Shown here piece by piece: positions 1-11,002 of a stretch of 64,000 nt of DNA. The DNA is taken from contig JAENRP010000078.1 in the NCBI GenBank assembly GCA_024741835.1, positions 104,810 to 168,809 of the forward strand, given 5' to 3'. This stretch comes from Diplocarpon mali (lineage: Eukaryota; Ascomycota; Leotiomycetes; Helotiales; Drepanopezizaceae). The position numbers and the translations under genes are program-made. The notes below the pieces were generated by a model, which was not told the DNA's origin, ran no database searches, and worked only from the letters and a program-made list of their open reading frames with translations. Each line of letters opens with the position of its first letter. Within the stretch, counting starts at the first letter, position 1.

Positions 1-3000
1 GCAAGCTGGCGGCGATTGCATCTCCCTCCCAGGAGAGAGAGAGGCCCACCGACGAGAAGGTCGTGATCGACGAGGCGCCGACGGCCTGGAGGGTTCTGAC
101 GGGGATGCGACGCATGAGGGTGCAAATTCCCCGACCCCAGACTGGATCGTGATGTGATGCTGTGAATCCCGCACCAAGATGCCCGGCGCGTGCAAATTGG
201 ATAGTACCACCGGTACACAGGACAACATGGGCTTGGTCGCTTCGGCAACAGCACACGCCAACGTCATGCAGTGTAGTCTCCTCGAGGGGGGATCGAGGAG
301 CGAAATCCTGACCTGCCGGATTGGCCCAACCCGGCACACCGCGAAGAAGAGGAGGAGAGGGAAGAAACGGCATGAGACCTGGGGAACGCATCTCACGACG
401 GAATGATATGCCTCGAATCCGACGCAAAGGTCCGCGGCGGAATCTGGAGGAAGCCAGTGCCAACTCCGTGCTACGGGGACGACAGATCATGGAAGCCAGG
501 AGGCGACAACAACAAACCGGACCTAAGCGAAGAACAGGGATCACGTACGCCAAGGGGGCGGGATTACATCATGGACCCTGCGTGCATGCGCCAACCAGCG
601 GCCTGAGGCTTGGGCGATCCCGACGCTCGTTTATGCCGGGACGGCGGATGTTGACGCTGCTGCCGATGCGGATGCGGATGCGGATACTCGACAAACCTCC
701 CAGATTGTACAGACGGGACCGCAGCAAGCGCAAAGGGGGGCGGCGACGACGACCACAACCACGCCTCATGGCCGCTGGCTTCCTCGTGGGCATGGACGAG
801 CCAGGCTCGACGCGGCCGTGCGATGGCCAGCTCCGTGGCTGCCTCGTCGCCTCCTCGAGCCCGGCTCGGTTTGACAGCGACGGGGCAAGACGAGATGTCG
901 CTGCCATGTCATCGAATGCTTCTGACGGCGACGGGACAAGACGAGATGTCGCTGCCATGTCATCGAATGCTTCTGACGGCGACGGGCCAAGATGAAATGC
1001 CGCTGCCATGTCATCGAATGCGTCTCGACGTCGTCGCCGCGTGCCTGGCAACAGGAGAGGCATCCGGGAGCTGCAGGCGGGCCCCGGACGAGCCCTCGAC
1101 GCCGTCTCGGGTCGGGAGCATCTCCCTTGTTCTCTTCGGAGACCCCGGGCCGATGCCCGTGTTTTCCCCCTTTCTGCCGCGGTGCGTCTCCCTGCGCGGC
1201 CCCTCCCCGGCCTCTGCTTTGCGGGTTGTTCTTCCGTGCCATGGATCGACCGGACTGCGCTCCGTGCAGCTGCGGCCAGTCCCCGAGCTGTGGGCCGCAT
1301 GCCATGAGATCTGCGGGGTGGAAAAGAATGCTGGGGCGCCTCGACCCCGTGGATCGTCCCCCGCCGCGAGCCTCTTGCGTAGGGACTTCGAGTTCATGCT
1401 GGTTCCCGAAAGTAGCACATCTCCCGGCGTGGGTGCATATGTACGTGTCCGCTGTCGTCATGGGATGGATGCTTGACGTCCGAGGCTTCATCCGCGAAGA
1501 GACGAAGATGCCGATCCCGTTGTTTCTTTTGGGATCTTGGGCTTTCGCAGCCCACCCCCTTCGCACAGGCAGCAGCCAAGATGCCCAACGTCAGCAGCTG
1601 ATGCGAATCAGACATCCTGAGCTCTTCGCACCTGCAACAGGGCTGCCCAGATCCACGCTGCCCCCCCCGTCTGGTCCTCCCGCGACAATCAGCTGCTCTA
1701 GAATCACGGCAACCCATCCGGACGGGTCAGGGAGGGCCAGCAACTTGGGAGCCGAAGCACGTGCGATAGATCGGCGATTTTGCAGTGCTACCAGCAGCGT
1801 CATAGTCCTGGCCCGTCAATCCGGACAATCTCCCCTCGTTTCCCACCACACCACACCTACCCACCCACGCGTATGAGCAGATCAGCATCCACCTCCAATC
1901 ATGGGCAATGACTTGCAGAGGAAGCCCGAGCATGGTCGCAGCCATGCGTGTCTGCTCGGCCTGACCCGCCGCACTCCATGTCATCCGCCGGCCTAGCGAC
2001 CCGCCCGTTCTCCCATCTGAATACTCTCGAGTAGCTCATCTCAACATCAATCTCCATTTCGCCTGGGGCAAGCAGCACGAGCGCTCCACCATCGAGCCTC
2101 ACCCACCCCCCTCACGCATCAGATCACACACCCTTCCCCGACCCCCTCTCGAGATCCCTCAGCCTCGGCTTCAGCCTGGTGTCTGAGGGGAGGTGGCGAA
2201 GATGAGATCACCGCACGCTAGCGATAGCGATCCTAGCTCGGGGGAACCGGGAGGGGTTAGCGGACCAGCCGTCGTCATGTCATGGCTGATATCAGAACTC
2301 GCCCAGGTGGCCATGTCGCATGGGTGGCGTTATGGTGTGTCGGGCAAGCGGCACACGTGAGGCGGAGAGTGCACTGCTTGTTTTGGAACTTGGGATATCG
2401 GGCTGGGTGGATGACGATGGCTGGGCGTTTTCGCTTAGGGGACGTCTTGTTTTGATTCAAGGGTCTGAGGCTAGGGCTGGGCCTGAGGGTGGCGCTGAGG
2501 GTGGCAGCCATGGAAGATGTCCGGCCTCGCCGAAGAGGTTGTACACCCGAACAAGAGCTGCTACCGTAGGCTCCTCTCAGTAGAGCGCTCCGGCAAGAAC
2601 AACTCGCCAGACGTAAGCTCGGGAAGAGAATGTTTCAATCAAACAAGATTCGCAGGAACGGCTTGGCTTGGGGCTCGCGCTAGCGCGGTACAGGTCCATC
2701 AAAGGTAGACCCAAAGAGCAGGACAGCATGCCACGCAAGTCCCTCGATAGAGCCAACTTCTGTCGGGAACACAAACCCGCGCCGGCACGTGACAACACCC
2801 ACATGACGCCCCACACAGTCGAGGCGTCTCTAAACCAGGCAACAATGCTATATCCAGAGGTTGCAAAGCAGAAAACGGAGGAAATGCCTCGGACATGGGC
2901 GGGAGATTGTGCCATGTCCATAGCTCTTTACCCAGCTATCCTCAAGTGGGGCCTATTCAAAAACACTTTTCATCGAGAACGAGCAAGCCGTACATTTATC

Positions 3001-3255
3001 AAACAACGCCAGTGCACCCTCTTCTCAAAAACCCCTAATCCCAAATCGTTGGCGAGTTTCTCTCAGTGTAAACAAAAAAAGGCGCGACGTTCACCTGTGA
3101 ATATCACTGGTCCACCTCTTCCACTTAACTTCCCCCCCTTGCGTAATCAATCCTCTTCCGTGGCCGCCGCAATATAACCATCAGCCTCCCCATTGACGTA
3201 CGGCGGTCTAACAAGCATCAGTACCCAACAAAACCTAAACCCGAAGCCTGCCTAC
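1..3255. other. GC-rich gene-free region
   Basis: No gene could be supported here. Open frames occur on both strands at once, which is expected from GC-rich, stop-poor sequence. None shows a recognisable domain, credible introns or a convincing start. The stretch has short tandem runs (GCGGAT units near 667-690) and a 51-bp minisatellite listed separately. GC falls toward the membrane-protein gene at 3256. It may be subtelomere-like or intergenic DNA; nothing decides between these. Confidence 0.5.
873..1025. repeat. 51-bp minisatellite, three copies
   Basis: Three head-to-tail units start at 873, 924 and 975. They are nearly identical, with a few substitutions mostly in the last copy. The unit length is a multiple of three, so any reading frame through it gives a 17-residue repeat, and frames on both strands stay open across it. 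That makes coding status undecidable from openness alone. No flanking exon or domain supports translation. Confidence 0.9.
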
Positions 3256-4135
3256 CTACCTCACCCAGTTCCTCAACGCTACGATGCCTGCCGTCCCGAG
3301 CGCAAACACCCCCAGCAGATTACTCCACCCCGTCTCCCCGATACCTCTCTGCCCCACACTCAGCGCCACGAGGTCATACACCAGACACCCGCCGAAGATC
3401 CAATCACTCGCACCAGCCAGCGCCGCGAACCCGAGGCCGGTGACGACCTTGACGGCAAGATTTGGGCCCTGGTGGTCGAAGTAAGCCACGGAACCGTTGT
3501 GCAGCAAATCCAGGACGCCGATCCCCGCGAACGTCTTGGACACGATGTGAGTGAGGACCGAAGAGGTGGAGCGCGTGTTCATGGGCGGGAGACGGGTGAA
3601 GATATAAGTTAGCTGAGTGAGGGAGTTGATGAGGACGAAAACGTTGGCTGTTTTCAGCGCGGAAGAGTTCCAGAAAATCATCCAGGCTGTAGAAACTGTC
3701 AGCATATGCTTCGATCTCCGCGTCCCTTCAGTTCAATTTGAGAATTTCCCGTTTGATCCCTCTCGGAGCTCAATCGGCTGATTCATGGGGGAAGAAGGGA
3801 AGAAGGGGAGATTTGAACGGGAACTCACAAGCAATACAGATATTGCCCACGGCATAGTAAGGCACGAAATCGTTCATGGTCTGCACCTCCTTCTTTTCCT
3901 GCGTATTCTTTTTCGCATCTAGTTTCCACAGTCTGTACAACCAGGCCAACTGGAACAGCTGCTGCGGGAAGAAAAAGCCGGCGATGAAGAACGGCTGCGG
4001 AGACCAGAACGAGAGATTCGCGTCATGGATATCTTTCATGTTGGGCGAGGCCAGCATGCCGTATTGTTGCGCTGCGAAGTCGATGAGGAAGGAGGTCGGT
4101 GCCAGCCAGCGCGCAGTGGAGTGTGAAACGCCCAT
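3256..4135 (-). CDS. Predicted multi-pass membrane protein, unknown family
   Basis: Two exons, 4135-3829 and 3686-3256, joined by a GTGAGT...ACAG intron with a split codon, give 245 aa. The start is the only ATG that opens the exon. Hydrophobic stretches suggest about five or six membrane helices: near residues 45-70 (rich in F, W and Q), across the splice junction at 90-125, then near 140-165, 175-200 and 215-240. There is no cleavable signal peptide. Spacing of aromatic residues and the sharp drop in GC outside the exons support a real gene. I do not recognise a characterised family, so no function is given. It is the last gene before the AT-rich repeat compartment. Confidence 0.75.
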
Positions 4136-7100
4136 TTTGCTGCTTTTGGATATGCGCTGCTGAGTAGAGAGTGCAAGTGAGCAGTGGGGGTTGGGATGGG
4201 AATACTAAGTGTGGTCTATCGGGAGGGCTTAGGGCCTTTTTGTACTTCTGTGTCTAGACGAGGCTGAGGAAAGTGATGATGTCAACACTCAACGGCCCGA
4301 CGGAGCTGGAGTTCATCCGCACTCTGAACCACGCCGGTACCCGAACTGTCGGGTTTGGTGATATACGACATGAATAACATATTTCGGTGGATCACATGAG
4401 AAGTGCATGCCCAGGTGTATTTCCCTACGTGCCTTAGTACGCTTCGTCAGTACGGTATGCTATGCGGCGTGTTTCACGTGCAAGGTAAGGGTCCACTTTT
4501 CGTTTGGCTCGGCCTCCCCAGCGAGGATTGAAGCGAGTTTGTTTACTCGTGAATTTCGCTAGATCTACTTCGATTTCCGCCGGCGACATCTTCAATATGT
4601 ACCTATTCTCTTGATTTCCAGCCTTACTGTAAGGACCATACGAAAGTTGCGAGGTAGATTTTAAAATCCTGATATCCAAGAGAACTGCAAAGCACCAACT
4701 CGCTTGTGTCGGATTTAGGCCCCTGTGTTGTCTGGATATATTGTTCGCCCGCTTGATTAATCTATGCTTTCCCTTTTGATCCCTTGCACCTCGAGTTCCT
4801 TCAAACATTCCCATTACATCTGCCTGGGGCAAGGCAGTCTCCTACTTTTCTACTAGCACGGCTTTACCTGGAAGAACGGTTGCATCGGGCCGCGGAAATC
4901 TTGATCGATTGGGTCCTGATATAATTGTTTTAGAGCCGACAGGACTCATTCGCAAAAATTGTCTTCATAAGAGTTTGTATCGACTTCTAGGGTAGCCTAG
5001 TATATGTGAGCTGACGAGCCGGGTGATTGGAGTCTTAGAATACCAGTCTTCGTATACCTACTTCTCAAGACAAAATGTTGTTGATGTTTCCGCGAGGGTT
5101 TACAACAAATCGGCCACAAATGGCTTTTTCAGCTCTCCTAGAGGCACAAAGGCTAGATGAATGAACGTGGTCTGTAGTAAGCCTCTTGCTTCTAACGATG
5201 AAGCAGATATAAAATTGTCAATGATGATTTACTTTCAATCAATTTTCTTTGCGTCTGAATAACAACTTGTCAGGCATAAATCCCGGGCTTCCGAGCAGAA
5301 AGTCTGAAAATATCCAGCGACTTTTCAAAGTTAACTCTTTCTCAACTTCGATTTCTGACTGTATTCGCGACCTTATACTAGAGTATAGCCAATCTTTTTC
5401 AGTACGGTGTATAAAAATCAGTCAGTAGGCAAAGGTGGACGGAAGCAATGCAAGACCTCACTAATCATGACTGGTGCCCTCAAGGGAATATGATCCCCCA
5501 AATAAACCTGCTTAAAAATAGAAATAGTTATCCTATGCAGGCTCTCGAAACAAAGACCAGAAAAGGAGCTGTTGGAAAGAATCAAACCAGCTTTTGTGAA
5601 AGAGCGGCAGAGGAGATGAATGTGAGGGCTCTTCAATCTGTCAAATATCGGCTAGCAGCAGTACCCCAATTCAGCCATTGGTCTGAGAATACATCGAGAT
5701 TCGTACGCAGGTCAGGCAAATACAATGCGGATGGTAATTGAATGGATGGCAATCTGATTCGGCGAGTTCTGATTATATTAAAACAGTTCTGACTCCCCAC
5801 CAATGAAGTTAAGCATGCTACTACCGCCCTAACATGACGTGACACAGCCTCTAACCTTGAGTTTGGATCCCAAATTCCTCCTCTCCCAAGTCCTCCTGGC
5901 CATTTCGATATCGAAGTCATGCTGGTCGACATTCAAGACCTCCTCATTAAGCCTCACAAACTTCACCACGGCGGTCTTCTCTTCAGCTTCACCTTCATTT
6001 CCTCACTGGCTATGCACTTTGCTGACGATAGCGCTATTTGTAACTCGCGCGGTACCCACATCTCTATCGAGAGTAGCATAACACAAGGCCTTCCTCGCCT
6101 CTACCGTGAGATGTACGGCTCTTCTATAAACCTACCAATCTCCAGCCTTTTCGATTCCTCGAAGTCTAAGACTGGATTCGACCTTCACTCCTGGCTGAAC
6201 TACTATCATGACATTGGCTTCAGCATCGAATCCTCAATCCTCGTCCCGCTTGAGAATCAACGTCTTTCCTGATCTGACCATTCGCTATTATGAGCATAAT
6301 TCTACTTCCAATGTGAACTCAGTATTCCTCAGCTGAAGCAAATCACACACTATATTGCTTTTGTCCGAAACGCCATAGATTTTTGGAATATAGATGCACT
6401 TTGATAATTACCATGTACGGACCATCGTACTAAAGATACCGCATCAAAATCTCCTCGTATTGTCCGAGGCCAGATTTCCCCTCGTCAAGAAAGAAATCTC
6501 CGCAAACTAGCATATCCATAGAATCTTAGTTACTGACGGACATTTTTTGAGGAGGTATTTCTTTATTACGACTTCGCGTTATTAAAATATAGAAACTCTT
6601 ATAGTACACCTCACCCTCAACAGCACCTTGAATTGACCTGACTATACATTTTATTTTTAGTCTCTGATTTAGCCTATACCATAAATTTAATATCAACCGT
6701 ATGGTTAAACGCGTTCAGAAACTCTAGTTGAAAGCGTAAATATTTACTTATTGTTACGAATCCTTTAAAGACGCTGACTTACCTTAATTTTCCGCCTTTC
6801 AAAAGTTTGGTATAAAAATCAAGCTTATAGATCAGCTTGCAGGCTCTTTCACGGCCGATTCTTGTAGATCTTATACCAGCTACTTGAATTACTTAGACAC
6901 ATTAAAAGCCATCCATTGTCTAATACTGATGAACATTATGCCGTCACCTAAGTTCAGTACCTTGCTGAGGTACCGTCTCATTTAGCTTACGGTCTATCAT
7001 TGCCAGTAGAACCCTGTACACAGTATATCAAGTCACTCCTTGTCTTCCCTTGAGTAACGTAGATCAATCTTTTAGCTTCAGGCTTGATGGTGTAGTGCCC

Positions 7101-7232
7101 ATCTTTTGGCGAAACGGTCATGGCCATTTCGAAGGCTGGTTACTATACCAAGGATCACTTTCGTAGTTCGCCACAAGAGTTGAACTGTCAAACCTCCTGA
7201 TACGCGTCAACTCGAATTTTTCGAGCTCTTTA
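4136..7232. other. AT-rich gene-empty relic DNA
   Basis: Composition turns AT-rich with many TA dinucleotides and frequent stops in all frames, as expected after repeat-induced point mutation. A less degraded island at about 5840-6290 keeps a 117-codon frame (5919-6272, + strand) with normal-looking codons, but it has no recognisable domain and may be a gene fragment. Nothing else in the stretch can be named. Confidence 0.5.
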
Positions 7233-7532
7233 TATAGGTTCTATACCGGTATTCGATATTCACGTGAATGATATCGAGTACTTATTATCAAAAAGAATCT
7301 ATTGTAATGTCTATCATCTCTATACATAACCGAGATAGTACCTTTATACATCTGAATGTCCTCCCTCCAGTAGTCCCACCTAGCCGTTTATAGACATCCT
7401 TCCGAAGTCCTCCGGCTGAATAGCCGTCCGAAATACATATAAAACCCCTCATATCGCATATGGTATAGCTGTGTAGGATGACCCTAGGAACGAGGGCAGC
7501 TTGTCTCTTGTATAGGAATCTGCGTACCAACA
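7233..7532 (+). mobile_element. Solo LTR, family 1 (copy 1)
   Basis: This 300-bp element is similar along its whole length to the copies at 8548-9151 and 8669-8967. It ends in ACCAACA. Its first bases are TATAGG where the best copy has TGTAGG, the TG-to-TA change expected from RIP. It is flanked by a perfect 5-bp direct repeat, CTTTA, at 7228-7232 and 7533-7537. TG...CA-type ends plus a 5-bp duplication identify a solo LTR of a Ty1/copia- or Ty3/gypsy-type retrotransposon. No internal coding region remains, so the superfamily cannot be told. Confidence 0.88.
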
Positions 7533-8547
7533 CTTTAGCTTCTGACGCCTAGGATATCGAAGCAGGCTTCTCTTTTCCCGGATAGTAAACTTCTAATTAC
7601 TAGTGGGTTTTTTTGATACTCGAAATCGCAAAAAATATATGTAGATTACACTTTTATGGTCTAATACTTGTTTTCTCAGTAGAATGCAGATACACATAAC
7701 ACTTTAAGAGTAAGATAGCCGTGCTAGTGGTAATTATTATTCTTTTTTTTTTCGAGTATAGTGAATAACAAAACCTACTATTTTGTACTGCACTGTAAGG
7801 AAAATAATAATTTAAATTATACAGCCAGGGTCTTAATAGCTAGAATAACCATCAATGAGGCAAGAATTAATATATTAAAACGATATAATGCTCTTCCTGC
7901 AACCAACTTTCATCTGTTTTCAGGCACGTCATTTTAGCAAGCGAAACTCCCTTTTGAAACTACGGAAGCACTTTCTTCAAACATAATAGCCTAAAAATAT
8001 TCGATTGGCCATTATATAGAAGGATATACTACTATAGACTCTATTAATTTATTATCTCTGGGTGCTGTCTAATCATTTTTCAGATAGCATTTTTATACGA
8101 CTTTGAAATTCTCTACATCAGTGTGTAAGATACGAAAAAGCGGCATAAGTGAACTTGTATACGACTTGCCCGTGTGCCTTCTAGCTTCATGCCATTTCCA
8201 AAGATTCCAATATCCTTTGAATTACTGATTTAGAGGCTGTAAATCTATGCAGAATTAATCCTTCTCCTTCAGTTAAATATTAGAGCTCAAAGCATTCAGC
8301 TCGCGTTGTACTGTGTAGATAGTCATAATCCATACTCTTCAGTGAACACTAATCCCGGCTATGATCCGCTGCATTTGATATAAAATAAAGCAAATACTTA
8401 ATTGACTTGACTCCAGGCTTCTTACAAGATTTCTTGCTCAAATTTGGCGCTTATTTGGCAGGACACTTTCGGCTCTACCACCGATTAGGCTATGTACGCA
8501 TTTTTCCTTTTCATATGCTAAAATCGACCTGAATCAAATTGCATAAG
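7533..8547. other. AT-rich spacer between solo LTRs
   Basis: This 1-kb AT-rich stretch has no open frame of note and no recognisable element. It separates two solo LTRs of the same family. Because each LTR has its own distinct target duplication, the two are independent insertions and not the ends of one element, so this spacer is not the interior of a retrotransposon. Confidence 0.6.
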
Positions 8548-9151
8548 TATAGGTTCCGTACCGGTATCGATATTCACGTGAATGATATCGAGTACTTAAA
8601 TCAAAAAATGTACCTATTGTAATGTCTGTCTTCTCTATATATGACCGAGATGGTACCCTTATACCTCTTGTTGGTACGCAGATTCCTGTGCAGGAGGCAA
8701 ACTGCCCTCGTTCCTAGGGTCATCCCACACAGCTGTACCATATGCGATATAAGGGGTTTCGTATGTATTTCGGACGGCTGTTCAGCCGGAGGACTTCGGA
8801 AGGATATCCATATGCGGCTAGGAGGGACTATAGGAGGGAGGACATTCATAGGTATAAAGGTACTATCTCGGTCATATAGAAATAGACAGACATTATAATA
8901 GATTCTTTTTAACAACAAGTACTCAACTATATTCACGTGAATATCGATTATCGGTATAGAACCTACACCTCTGAATCCCCTTCTTCTTATAGTCCCTCCT
9001 AGCCGATTACGGACATCCTTCCGAAGTCCTTTGGCTGTATAGCCATCCAAAATTCATATAAAACCCCTCCGATCGCATATGATACGGCTTTATAGGATGA
9101 CCCTAGGAACAAGGGTAACTTGCCTCCTGTACAGGAATCTGCGTACCAACA
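8548..9151 (+). mobile_element. Solo LTR, family 1 (copy 2, interrupted)
   Basis: This copy is split. Its left part is 8548-8668 and its right part runs from about 8973 to 9151. Between them lies an inverted copy of the same element. The 5-bp repeat ATAAG flanks the outer copy at 8543-8547 and 9152-9156. The start reads TATAGG (RIP-like change from TGTAGG) and the end is ACCAACA. The left half lines up with the first part of the 7233-7532 copy and the right half continues it without loss. Confidence 0.88.
8669..8967 (-). mobile_element. Solo LTR, family 1 (copy 3, nested)
   Basis: This 299-bp element lies in reverse orientation inside an older copy of itself. Read on the minus strand it starts TGTAGGTTC and ends ACCAACA, so it keeps the intact TG...CA ends. 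The 5-bp repeat CCTCT flanks it at 8664-8668 and 8968-8972. It is the youngest of the three by position. The nested arrangement gives a relative insertion order. Confidence 0.9.
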
Positions 9152-9177
9152 ATAAGAAATACTATAGTCGTATTAGG

Positions 9178-9770
9178 TGTAAGGAGAGAATGGTATAAAA
9201 CTCATTAATTTTACTCATAGCCTATAATACTTATAGTCCCTGATTCCTTAGATAAGACTCTAACTTGTACCTTGGTTAATAACTATTCTCCTGAACTCTT
9301 CGGCCATTATTTTCTTACAGAGGTGCTTAGATAAATGAAGTTGCTTTAAGTTCCTTCATATTAAGTATCTTACTAGTAAGCGTCGGCTATAACCACGTCT
9401 CTTCCTATTAACTTTTTAGGCTTTGAAATATATCCTTTTCCGTTTTCATCTTCATTACTTGCAATAAATTTCCCCTTTTCTCCATTACATTCTCTTAAAA
9501 ACATTTTTCAATTATAGGTTTATATCCAAATAATCCTAAGGTATATAAGTCAAGATGGAAAGTAGAGGATATCTGTAAGATAAGTAGTAGAATTATTTTT
9601 AGTTTAAAGCTTTCGAAAATTTCTTTCTTTATTCGACTAAGGGATTAATTATTTTGTAGTCGAGAGGACTTAAACTCGGCATTCAAGGCTCTCAAGGATT
9701 CCACAAATTCGTAGGAGAGATCGCGTTCAGGTCTTAACTCGTTATCTCCCTCAGAGCTTTTTTCCTTTTA
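9178..9770 (+). repeat. Diverged repeat family 3, copy A
   Basis: This roughly 590-bp AT-rich stretch aligns with 9831-10484 at clearly recognisable but low identity. Shared blocks include a motif around TTCCTTAGATAAGACTC near the start and the segment ending in a GAGATCGCGTT-like string. It starts TGTAAGGAG. Differences between copies look largely like C/T and G/A transitions. It may be an old LTR, but I could not find matching flanking duplications, so the class is open. The right boundary is approximate. Confidence 0.6.
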
Positions 9771-9830
9771 AAATAATATATTAGTTTAAATTATATATTT
9801 TAGGCGAAAAACACTTCATTCAGTTTTGTA

Positions 9831-10484
9831 TGTATACGGAGAAACTAGCTTTAAAACTCCTCACATTTTTACTATTTAGCCTATTAAACCTATGATTCCT
9901 GATTTCTTAGACAAGAGTCTTACCTATACCTTAGTTAATATTTATCCCCTTTAAGTTATAAGCGAATACATTTTCAAAAGGTGCCTCAAGAAATAGAGTC
10001 GCCTTAGGTTCTCTATCCTAAGATAAGCCCTTTACGCTAATAACGACTATTTATTTATCTAGATTAAGCGTCTTACTAGTCAGCAGCAGCTCTTAATTGG
10101 AACCCCTTTTTATCAACTTCATACAAAACTATTGAAATGTATCCTTTTCCTTCTGCTCCTCCTCTTCTCTATATATTATAACTCACCTTTCTCCCTATGT
10201 ATCCTTCATTAACCCTTTCCTTTAATAGTAGGTACATATTTGAATAATCTTAGAATACGCAAATAGGGGTCGAAAATAAAGGGTATTTACAAAAGAGGTA
10301 ATATAGTAGAAAGAAATTTTTTCATTCGAACTTTTTCGAAAGTTCTGGCTTTATTCGACTTAAGGTTTAATTACTTCAAAGTCCAAAGGATTAATCTCGG
10401 CTCTGTACTCTTTGAAAGAATCTGCAGGTCTATAGGAGACACCGCGTATAGATATTAAGTCATCGTTTCCATAGGGAGTAGCTA
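9831..10484 (+). repeat. Diverged repeat family 3, copy B
   Basis: Second copy in the same orientation as copy A, starting TGTATACGGAG. It holds the same ordered blocks with insertions of a few tens of bases relative to A. No coding potential remains. The right edge abuts an inverted fragment of the same family at 10485. No target-site duplication could be assigned. Confidence 0.6.
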
Positions 10485-10593
10485 TTAGTTAAGGTATAAG
10501 TTAGAATCTTATCCAAGGAATCAAGGTCTCTTGTAGGTATAATAGGTTAAATATTAAATACAAGGAGTTCTTATATTAGTTTCTCCTTATACA
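10485..10593 (-). repeat. Diverged repeat family 3, inverted end fragment
   Basis: Read on the minus strand, about 109 bp beginning TGTATAAGGAG match the first roughly 110 bp of copy A (9178-9290). Together with copy A it forms long inverted termini around a 1.4-kb segment. This could be a foldback-type arrangement or simply a truncated copy inserted in reverse. Confidence 0.6.
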
Positions 10594-10755
10594 CAATCCG
10601 ACTATAGAATTTGTCGCTTGTTCTACATAAACCAGAACCAATTTGATGAAAAAACCAATTATTAATTCTAAATGGTACTTCAGATGGTGTAGGGCAGGGA
10701 GTGGGGGGCTTGTGGGTGGGAAGCATACTATAGTAACTCTATTAGTATAGGTAGG

Positions 10756-11002
10756 TGTTGCAGGAACGCATACACATGTGTGCCATATGATCTGTCACAT
10801 GACATGGAATACACATGACATGTCATATGACTCGCCACATGACTTAGTGGCCATGCCAAGAAGGCATTTAGCTTAAATAGCTCTTAGTTAGAGAGCTTTC
10901 TTAGACCTTAAGACACCCAATATCGTCGTTTGCACTTCATACTTTCTCGTGCCCTCTTCTAGTTTACTATTACGTTTACTATCAGAGAACCTCCTTACAA
11001 CA
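10756..11002 (+). mobile_element. Solo LTR, family 2 (copy 1)
   Basis: This 247-bp element starts TGTTGCAGG and ends TTACAACA. It is flanked by the perfect 5-bp direct repeat GTAGG at 10751-10755 and 11003-11007. A second copy lies in reverse at 14914-15153. The left third holds many CACATG/CATATG-like hexamers, which form a cluster of short palindromes. No internal retrotransposon sequence is attached. Confidence 0.92.

Noticed and set aside
179..1876. Overlapping frames of 200-294 codons at the left end
   Set aside because: They are open on both strands at once in GC-rich sequence, include the 51-bp repeat and show no domain or intron structure.
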